Shown here: positions 18,175 to 34,398 of the stretch, one piece after another
How positions within the stretch are numbered: position 1 is the first letter of the stretch
Layout: each line of letters starts with the position of its first letter
DNA from: VAZQ01 sp963744275
GTDB taxonomy: Bacteria; Pseudomonadota; Alphaproteobacteria; Rhizobiales; Xanthobacteraceae
NCBI GenBank assembly: GCA_963744275.1
Contig: CAVUSX010000021.1
Location: 620,001 to 684,000 of the forward strand
Length of the DNA: 64,000 nucleotides
Direction: 5' to 3'
Position numbers and translations under genes: made by a program
Notes under the pieces: generated by a model
Told to the model about the DNA's origin: nothing
The model's input: only the letters and a program-made list of their open reading frames with translations
Databases searched by the model: none

Positions 18175-19059
18175 ATGGGCGATAAGCCGGCGTTGGAGCC
18201 GGGATTGGCGGTGGGCGAGGCATTGCGCGCCGTGGCCCGCGACATCCTGAGCGAAGCCCGCACCGCGATCGAGGATCCGGCGCACTCGGACGCCGTCGCG
18301 GTGCACGATTTTCGCCGCGCCATGAAACGCTGGCGCTCGTTTCTGCGCATGCTCGATCCTTTCCTCGAGGATGGCCGGCAGCTGCGCAACGAGGCGCGCG
18401 ACTTGGCGCGCTCGCTCGGCGGGGCGCGCGACGGCCAGTCCGCCCTCGATGCGCTCGATGATCTGGCCAAGCATGGCTTGACGCTGTCGGCCCGCTCGCT
18501 GGCGACCATTCGCAGCCGGATCGAGGCTTTGCGGCAGAGCGCAGAAACGAATGTCCTGACCGGCGACATGCGGCTGCGCCTGACCGGCACCCTGGCGCAG
18601 GCCGAGAGCGCGGTCGAGCGCTGGCCGCTGCACACCTTGACCTTCGCGGACGTGGCGGATCGTCTGGCGCTCGGCTTTCGGGACGCGCGCCGGGCGCTGC
18701 CGAGGAGCTGGTCGGAGGCCGAGCCGGAAGACCTGCACGAGCTGCGCAAGCGCATCGTCAACCACCGCTACCAGATGGAGACGGTCGCGCCGGTGTGGCC
18801 GCGCTTCGGCCGCATGTGGGTCGGCGAGGCGCAGCGGTTGCGCGACCGGCTGGGCCGGCATCAGGATCTGACCCTGCTGACCGCCCTCATGCAGCCGCAT
18901 CAGCCGCTGGCGCCGTGGCGATCGCGGCTGGCGCCGGCCATCGCGCAGCGCATGCAGGATCATGTGGCGGCGGCGCGGCGCATCGCCTCGCGCCTGTTCG
19001 TGGAGAAGCCCGGCGCCTTTCGGCGCCGGCTCGAGGTCATCTGGGAGATGGGGGATTGA
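18175..19059 (+). CDS. CHAD domain protein
   Basis: 294 residues, nearly all one CHAD (conserved histidine alpha-helical) domain. Conserved His/Arg positions appear in two repeats: AVAVHDFRRAMKRWRSFLRML and LHELRKRIVNHRYQME, plus LGRHQDLTLL near the end. CHAD proteins bind inorganic polyphosphate and are often found with CYTH phosphatases, but no CYTH gene is near. The gene is intact and lies between the tRNA-fMet gene and a convergent esterase. Likely cytoplasmic. Confidence 0.88.
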   Translation: MGDKPALEPGLAVGEALRAVARDILSEARTAIEDPAHSDAVAVHDFRRAMKRWRSFLRMLDPFLEDGRQLRNEARDLARSLGGARDGQSALDALDDLAKHGLTLSARSLATIRSRIEALRQSAETNVLTGDMRLRLTGTLAQAESAVERWPLHTLTFADVADRLALGFRDARRALPRSWSEAEPEDLHELRKRIVNHRYQMETVAPVWPRFGRMWVGEAQRLRDRLGRHQDLTLLTALMQPHQPLAPWRSRLAPAIAQRMQDHVAAARRIASRLFVEKPGAFRRRLEVIWEMGD

Positions 19060-19085
19060 GGCGGGGCGGCCGGTCTCTGCACGGC

Positions 19086-20006
19086 TCACTTGACCTGGCG
19101 GAGAACCTGCAGAATCGGACCCGACACGGACGTGTCCGGCGTCCCGATCGAATAGCCTTGCGAAATGTGGCTGTGATCCTTGAGCACCACGTAGGTCGGA
19201 CAGCGGCCGGCGGCGCAAAGCGCCTTGTTCGCCGCGTCCGCCTCCGTGATCGCATCCGGCAGATCGACCTCGGTATGGGAGATGAACAGCGGGATGGTCA
19301 CCTTCTCGAGGCCCGCGGTCGAAGACCGCTCCAGAAGCTCCTTGGGATCGGTGCCGAAATAGGCCGATCCGCCGCGGTCGTTCTCGTAGAAGCCCGAGTT
19401 CATCACGGCGGCTTTCACCCCGTGCCCCTTGGGCCCGTGAAATTGCGGATGCGCCAGGTAGCCGGCGATCAGGCTCGCGCCGGCGGACTGGCCCCAGAGC
19501 GCCACGCGATCGGGATCGCCGCCGTACTGCGCGATGTTCGCCTGCACCCAGCGCACCACCGCGGCCATGTCCTCGTGCGCCGCCGGCCAGGTGTTCTTCG
19601 GGGCCAGCCGATAGTTCATGTTGACGCCGACCATCCCCTGCTGCGTGAGCCAGAGCATGATGTTGTCGTAGAAGGGCGAACCGGGCTGGCGCTTGTCGCC
19701 GCGCTCGAAGCCGCCGCCATGGACGTAGACCACCACGGTCTTGCCGGCGCCCGGCCCCGCGGTGAACACGTCGAGCTTGTTGGCCGCATCCGGGCCATAC
19801 GCGATGTCGCGCGCGACGGTCACGTTCGGATAGGGCTCCTTCTGCTCCGCGAACAGCGGCGCATAGAGCTTGGCGGTGCCCGGCGTGTCGACGATCGGCC
19901 CGATCTTCCTGATTCCCGCGGCGATGTCGGGTGGCACCTGCGCGAGCGACACGCCCGAGGCACTCATGAGCGCGACCAGCGTTGGAATCATGATGTGGAT
20001 TTTCAC
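19086..20006 (-). CDS. exported alpha/beta hydrolase (HSL-type carboxylesterase)
   Basis: 306 residues from GTG, which follows an AGGGAGGAG ribosome site; the frame opens further upstream but through the rRNA terminator. Signal peptide MKIHIMIPTLVALMSASGVSLAQ. Oxyanion-hole motif VVVYVHGGGFERGD, nucleophile elbow ALWGQSAGASLIAG (catalytic Ser), and a C-terminal catalytic His in VVLKDHSHISQG. A periplasmic esterase with unknown substrate. It sits between the 5S rRNA gene and the tRNA-fMet gene. Confidence 0.88.
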   Translation of the reverse strand: MKIHIMIPTLVALMSASGVSLAQVPPDIAAGIRKIGPIVDTPGTAKLYAPLFAEQKEPYPNVTVARDIAYGPDAANKLDVFTAGPGAGKTVVVYVHGGGFERGDKRQPGSPFYDNIMLWLTQQGMVGVNMNYRLAPKNTWPAAHEDMAAVVRWVQANIAQYGGDPDRVALWGQSAGASLIAGYLAHPQFHGPKGHGVKAAVMNSGFYENDRGGSAYFGTDPKELLERSSTAGLEKVTIPLFISHTEVDLPDAITEADAANKALCAAGRCPTYVVLKDHSHISQGYSIGTPDTSVSGPILQVLRQVK

Positions 20007-20109
20007 GACGGCTCCTCCCTGATGGATTGCGCGTTCCGAATAATACGGCAGAGCCGGGGTGGCGCAAGGCGGCCGGGAGCCCGCATTCGGGATCGCGCGC
20101 GCCGGAATC

Positions 20110-20142
20110 AAAAAGCCGCCCGCGGCAGAGCCACGGGCGGCG
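20110..20142 (-). terminator. intrinsic terminator of the rRNA operon
   Basis: Minus strand after the 5S gene: GCCGCCCGTGG, a short loop, CCGCGGGCGGC, then TTTTTG. A strong 11-bp GC stem with a U-run, about 54 bp past the 5S 3' end. Confidence 0.88.
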
Positions 20143-20195
20143 TTAAGATCAATCATCATGAAGAGGTGTCTGTGAAGAGTTGTCTGTTCTTGGCA

Positions 20196-20313
20196 GGCCT
20201 GGCAGCGACCTACTCTTCCAAGTCTTGAGACTTAGTACCATTGGCGCTGGGAAGTTTTACGGCCGAGTTCGGGATGGGATCGGGTACAGGCTCCCCGCTA
20301 GTACCACCAGGCC
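20196..20313 (-). rRNA. rrf: 5S ribosomal RNA
   Basis: About 118 nt. The ends pair (GGCCTGGTGG with CCAGGCC), and the conserved inner segments CCCGATCCCATCCCGAACTC and GTAGGTCGCTGCCAGG are present. It lies about 85 bp after the 23S gene on the same strand. Exact ends are approximate. Confidence 0.93.
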
Positions 20314-20397
20314 GGCCAAAAACAGATTGAAGCAAACTGGTCTTTCGTCACATCCGGTCTCTGGTCTCGAGACGAATGCGCATTGAAGATAAGAGCG

Positions 20398-23240
<2,843 letters not shown>

Positions 23241-23638
23241 TCATCGTCAATGCCCATCCACTCGGCAGTGGACACCGCAGCAAACTCGCATTCGGAAGCG
23301 CAATTGCGCGTCCAAGCACGAACGAGATGCGGAGCGGACATTGATTAGAAAGACCAGCTTGCTTCGGACCGTTCCGACGGCGTGCGGTCAAGCAGCCGAC
23401 AATTCACCCCGTCCGCGACTTCTGCGTCACGACCGGAGCTCGGAGTTAGCGCGAGCGAACGCGACTTTCGTCACGCCCGCTGCTCGGAGCGGTCCTTCTC
23501 TTCACGATGTCAGATATCTTTCAGATCGGCCGGATGAATATCCAAAGCCGACATCGCGCCTCTCCATCCGGCCTCGAGGGCCGCACGGCGAGCGCGCAAT
23601 TGTCATTTCACGGACGAGCAAGAGCTCGATCGACCAGC
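23241..23638 (-). other. 23S-tRNA spacer, no gene seen
   Basis: About 400 bp of internal transcribed spacer between the tRNA-Ala and 23S genes. It holds no convincing gene; the short open frames are not supported. Transcription passes through it on the minus strand. Confidence 0.7.
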
Positions 23639-23714
23639 TGGTGGAGCCAGACGGGATCGAACCGACGACCTCCTGCTTGCAAAGCAGGCGCTCTCCCAAC
23701 TGAGCTATGGCCCC
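23639..23714 (-). tRNA. tRNA-Ala (anticodon TGC)
   Basis: 76 nt with encoded CCA. Starts GGGGCCATAGCTCAG; the anticodon stem-loop is CTGCTTTGCAAGCAG; T-arm GGTTCGATCC. Standard second tRNA of the rRNA spacer. Confidence 0.97.
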
Positions 23715-23757
23715 TGAGCCGGCGCCTCAGCGATTGGAGATTAGAAGATCCTGAACT

Positions 23758-23834
23758 TGGTGGGCCTGGGAAGATTTGAACTTCCGACCTCACGCTTATC
23801 AAGCGCGCGCTCTAACCAGCTGAGCTACAAGCCC
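23758..23834 (-). tRNA. tRNA-Ile (anticodon GAT)
   Basis: 77 nt with encoded CCA. Starts GGGCTTGTAGCTCAG; anticodon stem-loop CGCTTGATAAGCG; T-arm AGTTCAAATCT. Standard first tRNA of the 16S-23S spacer. Confidence 0.97.
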
Positions 23835-24069
23835 GGGAGTCGAGGTCCTACGGACCGGCCGCCCGGCATCCGGAGCGGACCTGGCGCAGCGGTCCGAAGA
23901 CCGATGATCCAAATCATCCAGAGGATGCGGCGGCACGGGGCTCGTCCGCGAAGAAAGAGAAACGTAGACGGCGGTGTCCCGCCAATGGATGCGCCCATCC
24001 TGAAAACGAACGCATCCTGATGTTTCCAAGAGATCCGATAGAGGACGCGTGAGGCGCCTCTGAGGGATC

Positions 24070-25565
<1,496 letters not shown>

Positions 25566-25980
25566 TGGATGAGAACTTTACCCGGCTGATCACAACGTTT
25601 GACGAGGTCCGACACTTTCTCCGTGCGCGCACCTGCATGCTTCAAGTTCTGCACTTGAAGCCCGCCTGCCGCCTGCACGAAAACAGTGTACGACCTAGAA
25701 ACGTAAGACCGCCGAAGTCTCTTCCGGCCACTTCCTCTCGAAAGCCTTTCGACCTTCTCAAGCAAGCAGCCCGCAGGGACTCCGCCGTCCACGTTTCTCT
25801 TTCTTCCAATTCACTTGTCAAACAGCCCGGGACCGAGTGCGCCCCTCTCTCCGGCACGCCGGAGAGCCGTCGAAGCTTCCAGCTTCCGATGAGCATCGGG
25901 AGCTTTGGATCACCGAATATCAGTGAGGTGCTTCACAGGCGCGACATCGCGCCGAGAGCGGACGACGCGCCGTATGGGTT
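25566..25980 (-). other. rRNA operon leader
   Basis: About 415 bp between the promoter and the 16S gene, transcribed on the minus strand. It should hold leader stems for RNase III and antitermination boxes, but I could not place them with confidence. Open frames on either strand here show no family match and I do not call them genes. Confidence 0.5.
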
Positions 25981-25981
25981 T

Positions 25982-26011
25982 TATATAGTCTCGCGGCGGG
26001 TGGGCTGTCAA
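25982..26011 (-). promoter_or_regulatory. rRNA operon promoter
   Basis: On the minus strand: -35 TTGACA (26011 to 26006), an 18-bp spacer, then -10 TATATA (25987 to 25982). The -35 matches the sigma-70 consensus exactly, and the site is about 420 bp upstream of the 16S gene, the usual distance. It is the best promoter match I found in the window. Confidence 0.75.
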
Positions 26012-26413
26012 CACCAATCCCGCGGCCCGCAGCCACAAAATCGCCGCCCCGATCGAGCCTGATCGCGGCGCGGAGAAGTTCCCTCCGCGGCGAGCCGGCA
26101 TATGGGGTTCATGGCGGGAGGCCGAAAGGTGCGGAAAGCGGGGAAAGACCGGAAACATGTGCGGGATCCGGGCCACGCCGCACTGCGGCCACATTCCTCC
26201 GCCGTTCTTTGGGTTCTGGTGGGAGGTGTCAGTTCGGGGGTTGTCTGCGCCAGGGTCGCATCATCCGTGATCCGTCCGGCGTTACCCGAAATCGGCTGAA
26301 ACAATCGGCTCGAATGATCTGCAAGTGACGATCCGCAACCCAAGGATCGGCGACTGAGGATCGGTCGAGGCGATTGCAATAACGGGCGGGCTCGGTCCTT
26401 CGAAGCGGACCGT
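26012..26413. other. intergenic region between rRNA promoter and M23 peptidase gene
   Basis: About 400 bp with divergent promoters expected (rRNA operon on minus, peptidase on plus). A short open frame on plus (26102-26299) has no recognisable family and I do not call it. No repeat or RNA gene was seen. Confidence 0.45.
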
Positions 26414-28537
26414 ATGGGCCACGGCATTGTGCCCCACGGCACCCTGTCGCGGTCTCAAAGTCGGGGCAGGCCGTCCGGCCGCGTTTGGCGCCTTACGTAT
26501 TGTTTTGTTGCGGCAGTCCGCTCGCATTCGCGGGGCGGCGGGGACATCGCCTTGGAACACGGCAAGCGGCGCGGCATCTACCGGAATTTCGACGCCGAGC
26601 GCTTGGATCTCGGCAACGAGCCGCCGCTTTCCGTAGATGGCGAGACGCGTGGCGCGATCGACCGCCGCCGGGTCTCGGTCCAGTGGTTCAGCGGCACCAT
26701 CCTGACCGGTCTTTGCGGCGCTGCTCTCATGGGCGGCGCCGTTTTCGCAGCGCTCGACGGGCAGACCAATTTCGCCACCGTGCCGGAGCGGGTCGAGGTC
26801 GCGTTGCGCGGCGCGGTCGGCAACCTGGCGGATCACATCGCCTCGCTGCGCAAGGGCAATCGGCTGCCGCCGGCCGGCGAGATCAACACCCACCGCCAGG
26901 TCATTCGGGTCAGCACCACGACCCATGTGGGCAATCGCGAGCTCGTGCGGGTACGCCCCTTCGTGCGGGTCGCCGGCAACCTCGCAATGTCGCTGACGGA
27001 GCTGTCGGCCAACATCCCGCCCTTCAACCCGCAGAAGATGCTGGCGGAAGCCGAATCGCCCGGCGGCGCCGCGGCGGCCGATGACCCGGGCGCCGAGCCG
27101 GATGCGGAAGTGTCCTTCGTCACCCGCGATCTCGCCCCGATGCTGCCGAAGGCCAAGCTGGCGGCGGTGCTGGCGATGGACGAGGTGGTGATGGGGGTGC
27201 GCGACGCCGCCATCCGGGTCGGCAGCACCGGCTCGCTTTCGGCCGACGGCCAAGCCCCCGTCAAGATGGCCTACGCGGCGGAGGGGGAGCCCAACCCCTA
27301 TGCGGGTTTCGAGACCCGCATCGCGCCGGAAAACATCACCCTGTTGCCCAAGACCACCGCGCAAACCACCGGCGGCAATCCCTGGAGCGAGCGGACCATG
27401 ACGCTGAAGAAGGGCGAGTCGGTCGGCTCGGTGCTGCGCGATCTCGGCGTGCGCCCCGAGGATATCAAGGACGTCACCACGGCGCTCGGCCCACGCGGCC
27501 GCGACGGGGGCGTCAAGGAGGGTCAGAAGCTGCGCATTCTGCTGGATCCCAGCGACCCCAAGCGGCTGCGGCCGCTGCGGGTCGTGGTCGCCAGCGACAG
27601 TGGCGTCGACACCATCGTGGCGCTCTCGGAGCTGGGCAAATACGTATCGATCGACGTGCAGGCGGGCGATACCGAGGTGGCGCAGGGGGCGGACAGCGAC
27701 GCCGACGACGGCACCGGGGTGCGGCTCTACCAGAGCATCTACGAGACCGCCTTGCGCAGCCAGGTCCCGCGCCCGGTGATCGACGATCTCATTCGCATCT
27801 ATTCCTACGATGCGGACTTCCAGCGCAAGGTGCAGCCGGGGGATTCGCTCGAGCTCCTGTTCGCCGGCGAGGACGACGCCAGCAACGAGAAGGCCGACAT
27901 CCTCTACGCCTCCCTCACCACGGCCGGCGAGACCAAGAAGTTCTATCGCTATCAATCACCCGACGACAATATCGTCGACTACTACGACGAGACCGGCAAG
28001 AGCGCCAAGAAGTTCCTGGTGCGCAAGCCGGTGTCGGAAGGAATCATGACCTCGCCGTTCGGCGATCGCAATCATCCGCTGCTGCACCAGGTCAGGATTC
28101 ACACCGGGGTCGACTGGGGGGCGCCGTTCGGAACGCCGATCTTCGCGTCCGGCAACGGCGAGATCGAGACGATCGGGCTGGAAGGCGGCTACGGCAAGTA
28201 CATCAAGATCAGGCACGCCAACGGCTACGAGACCGCCTACGGCCACATGTCGGCCTTTGCGCGCAATCTGCAGGAAGGCAGCCACGTCCGCCAAGGCCAG
28301 GTGATCGGCTATGTGGGATCGACCGGTCTCTCGACCGGCTCGCACGTGCATTACGAGATCATGATCAACGGCCGCTTCGTCGATCCCATGAAGGTCAAGC
28401 TGCCGCGCGGCCGGGTGCTGGAAGGCCCCCTGCTCGCCGGTTTCGATGATCAGCGCGACAAGCTCGATCAGGTCCTGGCCCGCGCCACTCCGGCGGCACG
28501 CGTCGCCCAGACGGCTTCGGCTTCAACCGAAAAGTAG
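26414..28537 (+). CDS. membrane-anchored M23 family metallopeptidase
   Basis: Up to 707 residues. The first ~45 residues are arginine-rich and unlikely to be genuine; a TTG at 26551 (EHGKRRGIYRNFD) may be the real start. One membrane helix (WFSGTILTGLCGAALMGGAVF) is followed by a long periplasmic region with a LysM-like or G5-like segment (MTLKKGESVGSVLRDLGV). The C-terminal LytM/M23 domain carries the zinc ligands HTGVDWGAPFGTPI (H, D) and HVHYE. Such proteins cut peptidoglycan cross-bridges or act as divisome regulators. The gene is intact and close in design to rhizobial M23 peptidases. Confidence 0.9.
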   Translation: MGHGIVPHGTLSRSQSRGRPSGRVWRLTYCFVAAVRSHSRGGGDIALEHGKRRGIYRNFDAERLDLGNEPPLSVDGETRGAIDRRRVSVQWFSGTILTGLCGAALMGGAVFAALDGQTNFATVPERVEVALRGAVGNLADHIASLRKGNRLPPAGEINTHRQVIRVSTTTHVGNRELVRVRPFVRVAGNLAMSLTELSANIPPFNPQKMLAEAESPGGAAAADDPGAEPDAEVSFVTRDLAPMLPKAKLAAVLAMDEVVMGVRDAAIRVGSTGSLSADGQAPVKMAYAAEGEPNPYAGFETRIAPENITLLPKTTAQTTGGNPWSERTMTLKKGESVGSVLRDLGVRPEDIKDVTTALGPRGRDGGVKEGQKLRILLDPSDPKRLRPLRVVVASDSGVDTIVALSELGKYVSIDVQAGDTEVAQGADSDADDGTGVRLYQSIYETALRSQVPRPVIDDLIRIYSYDADFQRKVQPGDSLELLFAGEDDASNEKADILYASLTTAGETKKFYRYQSPDDNIVDYYDETGKSAKKFLVRKPVSEGIMTSPFGDRNHPLLHQVRIHTGVDWGAPFGTPIFASGNGEIETIGLEGGYGKYIKIRHANGYETAYGHMSAFARNLQEGSHVRQGQVIGYVGSTGLSTGSHVHYEIMINGRFVDPMKVKLPRGRVLEGPLLAGFDDQRDKLDQVLARATPAARVAQTASASTEK

Positions 28538-28596
28538 ACATCGCCGGAAGCGTTACGCGGCCATCAGCGGAAATGGCGCGCGACCGCGCCGCCACC

Positions 28597-31192
<2,596 letters not shown>

Positions 31193-31453
31193 AGTGTTCA
31201 TTCCCTCGGCCTGCCTCACCGCCCCGAAGGCGCGGAAAGGTCATCGTCATGGGGTAGGTTCAACTCAAGTGGCGGACCCTCGCGGCATCCGCCGGTTCTC
31301 ATGTGGTGGCACCACCGCGCGGACGGAAGAGGGTCCGGCGCAATTCCCGCCGCCGGCGACGGCAATGCGAGGGCTCCCACCCCGCGGTTGCAGGGGCCGG
31401 CTTTTTCTGAAAATGACTTGACGACTGCCGGTGAAGCCGATCGACGGAGCCCC

Positions 31454-32221
31454 ATGACCGCAGCCGCGAAAATCCAGTCCATCTACCGGTACCCGGTGAA
31501 GGGGCTGAGCCCCGAGCCGCTGCAACGCGCGCGCCTCGAGGTGGGCGAGACCGTGCCGGGCGACCGGCTCTATGCCATCGAGAATGGGCCGTCCCGTTTC
31601 GACCCGGCGCTGCCCCTCTACCAGCCCAAGACCCACTATCTCATGCTGATGCGAAACGAGCGCCTGGCCACGCTCAAGACCCGCTTCGACGAGGTCGGCG
31701 GAACCCTCGTCGTCGGCCATGACGGGCGCGAGGCCGTCCGGGGCGATCTCGGCAGCGCGGCGGGCCGTGCCGCGGTCGAGCGCTTTTTTGCGGGCTTCTG
31801 CGCGGACGAGCTGCGCGGCCCCCCGAAGGTGCTGCAGGCGCCGGGCTTCAGTTTCTCCGACGTGGCCCGCAAGGTGGTGTCGATCATCAATCTCGCCTCC
31901 GTGACGGCGCTGGAGGACGTGGTCGGGGCGCCGATCGATCCGTTGCGATTTCGCGGCAATGTCTATGTGACCGGCTGGCCGGCCTGGCATGAACTCGACC
32001 TGGTCGGGCGGGAGATCGCGATCGGGGCGCACGCCCGGCTCAGGGTGGTCAAGCGCATCGTCCGCTGCGCCGCCACCAATGTGGATCCGGACACCGGCAT
32101 CCGCGATCTCGCGATCCCGGACGCGCTGCAGCGGGCCTACGGTCACGCCGATTGCGGCATCTATGCCGAGGTGCTGACGGCGGGCGAGATGGCGGTGGGG
32201 GATGTGGTGAATGGCGAATAG
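31454..32221 (+). CDS. MOSC domain protein with N-terminal MOSC beta-barrel
   Basis: 255 residues. The N-terminal MOSC_N barrel begins IQSIYRYPVKGLSPEPLQ, and the MOSC domain ends with VKRIVRCAATNVDPDTGIRD, containing the conserved cysteine expected to bind a sulfur or molybdenum-cofactor group. Family members carry sulfur to molybdenum cofactor or reduce N-hydroxylated compounds (YcbX/YiiM type). The last codons of the gene run into an array of seven-base repeats, so its final residues (VVNGE) are repeat-derived. Intact. Confidence 0.88.
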   Translation: MTAAAKIQSIYRYPVKGLSPEPLQRARLEVGETVPGDRLYAIENGPSRFDPALPLYQPKTHYLMLMRNERLATLKTRFDEVGGTLVVGHDGREAVRGDLGSAAGRAAVERFFAGFCADELRGPPKVLQAPGFSFSDVARKVVSIINLASVTALEDVVGAPIDPLRFRGNVYVTGWPAWHELDLVGREIAIGAHARLRVVKRIVRCAATNVDPDTGIRDLAIPDALQRAYGHADCGIYAEVLTAGEMAVGDVVNGE

Positions 32222-32350
32222 TGAGTAGTGAATGGTGAGTGGTGATCGTCGCAACTCCCACTCACTACTCACTACTCACTACTCACTACTCACCACTCAC
32301 CACTCACCACTCACCACTCACCACTCACCACTCACCACTCGCTATTCGCT
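32204..32350. repeat. inverted heptamer array between MOSC and metW
   Basis: Two opposed arrays of a seven-base unit. The left arm (32204-32245) has six units of the form RTRGTGA (GTGGTGA, ATGGCGA, ATAGTGA, GTAGTGA, ATGGTGA, GTGGTGA). The right arm (32260-32350) has four ACTCACT, seven ACTCACC, then ACTCGCT and ATTCGCT. The arms are complementary and can form a long hairpin between two convergent genes. Both arms extend into the coding ends of the flanking genes. Confidence 0.92.
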
Positions 32351-33031
32351 CCTCGCGGCCGGCATCTTCCCGCGGCTCAGCCGGAACACCGCCTGCTCGC
32401 CCAGCATGTTCCAGAACCACCATGGCGCGTTCAGCCGCAGCGGCGAGCCCCAGGGATTGAGCGCCACCGCCTTTTCCATCTCGGCCCCGGCCGCCACGCA
32501 CAGCTCGCGGAAATCCTTGATGGTGCAGAAGTGGATGTTGGGCGAATCGTACCACGCATAGGGCAGGTTGTCGGTGCGCGGCATGCGGCCGCGGAACATG
32601 ACCTGCATGCGGATGCGCCAATGGCCGAAATTGGGGAAGGACACGATGGCGCGCCGTCCGATGCGCAGCATGTGCTCGAGCACCACGCGCGGCTGGCGGG
32701 TGGCCTGCAGGGTCTGCGACAGGATCACGTAATCGAAGGCGTCGTCGGGATAATCGGCGAGATCGGTATCGGCGTCGCCCTGGATGACGGCGAGCCCCTT
32801 GGCGACGCATTCGTTGACGCCCTCGCGCGACAGCTCGATGCCGCGCCCGTCGACGTTGCGGGTCTCGGCCAGGAGCCGCAGCAATTCGCCGTCGCCGCAA
32901 CCGACGTCCAGCACCTTGGCGCCGTGCTCGACCATGTCGGCCACCACCACGAGGTCGACGCGCGCGCCGCCCGGCATGCGCGCCGCCTCCGCCATGGTGA
33001 GATCATGCTTGAGGCGCGAGAGCATCATCAT
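32342..33031 (-). CDS. metW: MetW methionine biosynthesis protein
   Basis: 229 residues. A SAM-dependent-methyltransferase fold: VDLVVVADMVEHGAKVLDVGCGDGELLRLLAE (SAM motif I), GRGIELSREGVNECVAKGL, YVILSQTLQATRQP and VSFPNFGHWRIRMQV. MetW partners MetX; recent work on related bacteria shows that the two together make acetyl- or succinyl-homoserine. The ATG overlaps the metX stop (ATGA), so translation is coupled. The last residues lie in the heptamer array, so the original C-terminus was probably different. Confidence 0.95.
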   Translation of the reverse strand: MMMLSRLKHDLTMAEAARMPGGARVDLVVVADMVEHGAKVLDVGCGDGELLRLLAETRNVDGRGIELSREGVNECVAKGLAVIQGDADTDLADYPDDAFDYVILSQTLQATRQPRVVLEHMLRIGRRAIVSFPNFGHWRIRMQVMFRGRMPRTDNLPYAWYDSPNIHFCTIKDFRELCVAAGAEMEKAVALNPWGSPLRLNAPWWFWNMLGEQAVFRLSRGKMPAARSE

Positions 33032-34220
33032 CGTCGCGGCACCGGCAGGCCGCGCGCCTTGGCGGCGCCATCCAGAAAGCCGCTCACGATCGCGAACAGC
33101 TCCGGCTCCTGCAGCAGGAACGCGTCATGGCCCTTGTCGGTGACGATCTCGGCGAACGAGACGCGCGCGCCGCCGGCATTGAGCGCGTGCACGATGGCGC
33201 GCGAAATCCGAGGTGGGAAACAGCCAGTCGGAGGTGAACGAGATCACGCAGAAGCGGGTCGGCGTGTTCTTGAACGCGCTCGCCAGCACGCCGTCGAAGT
33301 CGGCCGCCAGATCGAAATAATCCATCGCGCGGGTGAGATACAAATAGGAATTGGCGTCGAACCGCTCCACGAAGCTGATGCCCTGGTGGCGCAGATAGCT
33401 CTCGACCTGGAAATCGGCGTCGAACGTGAAGGTCGGATTGTTGCGGTCCTGGAAGCGGCGGCCGAATTTGCGGTGCAGCGCGGCATCCGAAAGATAGGTG
33501 ATGTGCGCGCCCATGCGGGCGACCGCCAATCCGCGCCGCGGATTGGTGCCTGCGGCAAAATAGCGTCCGCCGCGCCATTCGGGATCCGCCATCACGGCCT
33601 GCCGGCCGACCTCGTGGAACGCGATGTTCTGCGCCGAATGGCGGGTCGCGCTGGCGAGCGGCAGCGCCGAATAGACGCGCTCCGGATAGCTCGAGGCCCA
33701 TTGCAGGACCTGCATGCCGCCCATCGAGCCGCCGGCGACCGAGAACAGCGAGTCGATGCCGAGATGATCGAGCAGCATGGCCTGGGCGCGCACCATGTCG
33801 CGCACCGTGATCATCGGAAACTCGAGGCCCCAGGGCTGATCGGTTCTCGGATTGATCGAGGCCGGGCCGGTCGAGCCCATGCAGGCGCCGAGCACGTTCG
33901 GACAGATCACGAAATAGCGCTCGGTGTCGATCGGCCGCCCGGGTCCCACCATGGTTTCCCACCAGCCCGGCTTGCCGGTGACCGGATGAATGTTGGCGAC
34001 GTGCTGGTCGCCGGTGAGGGCGTGGCAGACCAGGATGGCGTTGCTGCGCTGCGGGTTGAGCGCGCCGTAGGTCTGGTAGGCGATCTGGAACGGAGAAAGC
34101 TCGACGCCGGCATCGAGCTTGAGCGGCTTGTCGGCGCCGAATTTCACCACGAGCGAGCGAGGATCGTCGGCTTCGCGCGCGCGGTCGGCGGCTATCGAGC
34201 GTAGCGCTCACTTCGACCAT
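33028..34220 (-). CDS. metX: homoserine O-acetyltransferase (frame broken twice)
   Basis: About 396 residues after repair. Acylates homoserine in methionine synthesis. Alpha/beta hydrolase with VVKFGADKPLKLDAG, VCHALTGDQHVA, GGSMGGMQVLQWA (nucleophile Ser), FTSDWLFPT, and GHDAFLLQEPE (catalytic His region). One extra base near 33201 splits SDWLFPTSDF from RAIVHALNAGG. A second break near 34190 joins MVEVSATL to IAADRAREADDPRSLVVKF; the ATG at 34220 has a GGGGAG ribosome site, while the frame that starts MVKFGAD has a stop just upstream, so I favour the longer form. No SAM riboswitch motif was seen upstream. Confidence 0.9.
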
Positions 34221-34398
34221 CTTACTCACTCCCCGCCGGCACGGCGGCATTGCGGCCGATGGCGCAGCCGGCAAATGGTAGGCAACTGGAACGGGTTTAG
34301 ATAGGCCGCCGCTCGCCGCTGTCAATGTTTTCTTTGCTTTCGCACCGCCCGGCTCCTATCAATGGCCGCGACCGAACCGCGGGCTTGACCAAGGCGCC

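Noticed and set aside
26102..26299. 65-codon frame upstream of the M23 peptidase
   Set aside because: It has no recognisable family, no clear ribosome site, and lies in a promoter region.
32260..32350. CRISPR-like array
   Set aside because: The units are seven bases long without spacers, so this is a simple tandem repeat, not a CRISPR.
34221..34398. Possible SAM riboswitch upstream of metX
   Set aside because: The SAM-II core (TTGCAGCCACGTTAAA-like) is absent in this 178-bp divergent region. No convincing pseudoknot was found.
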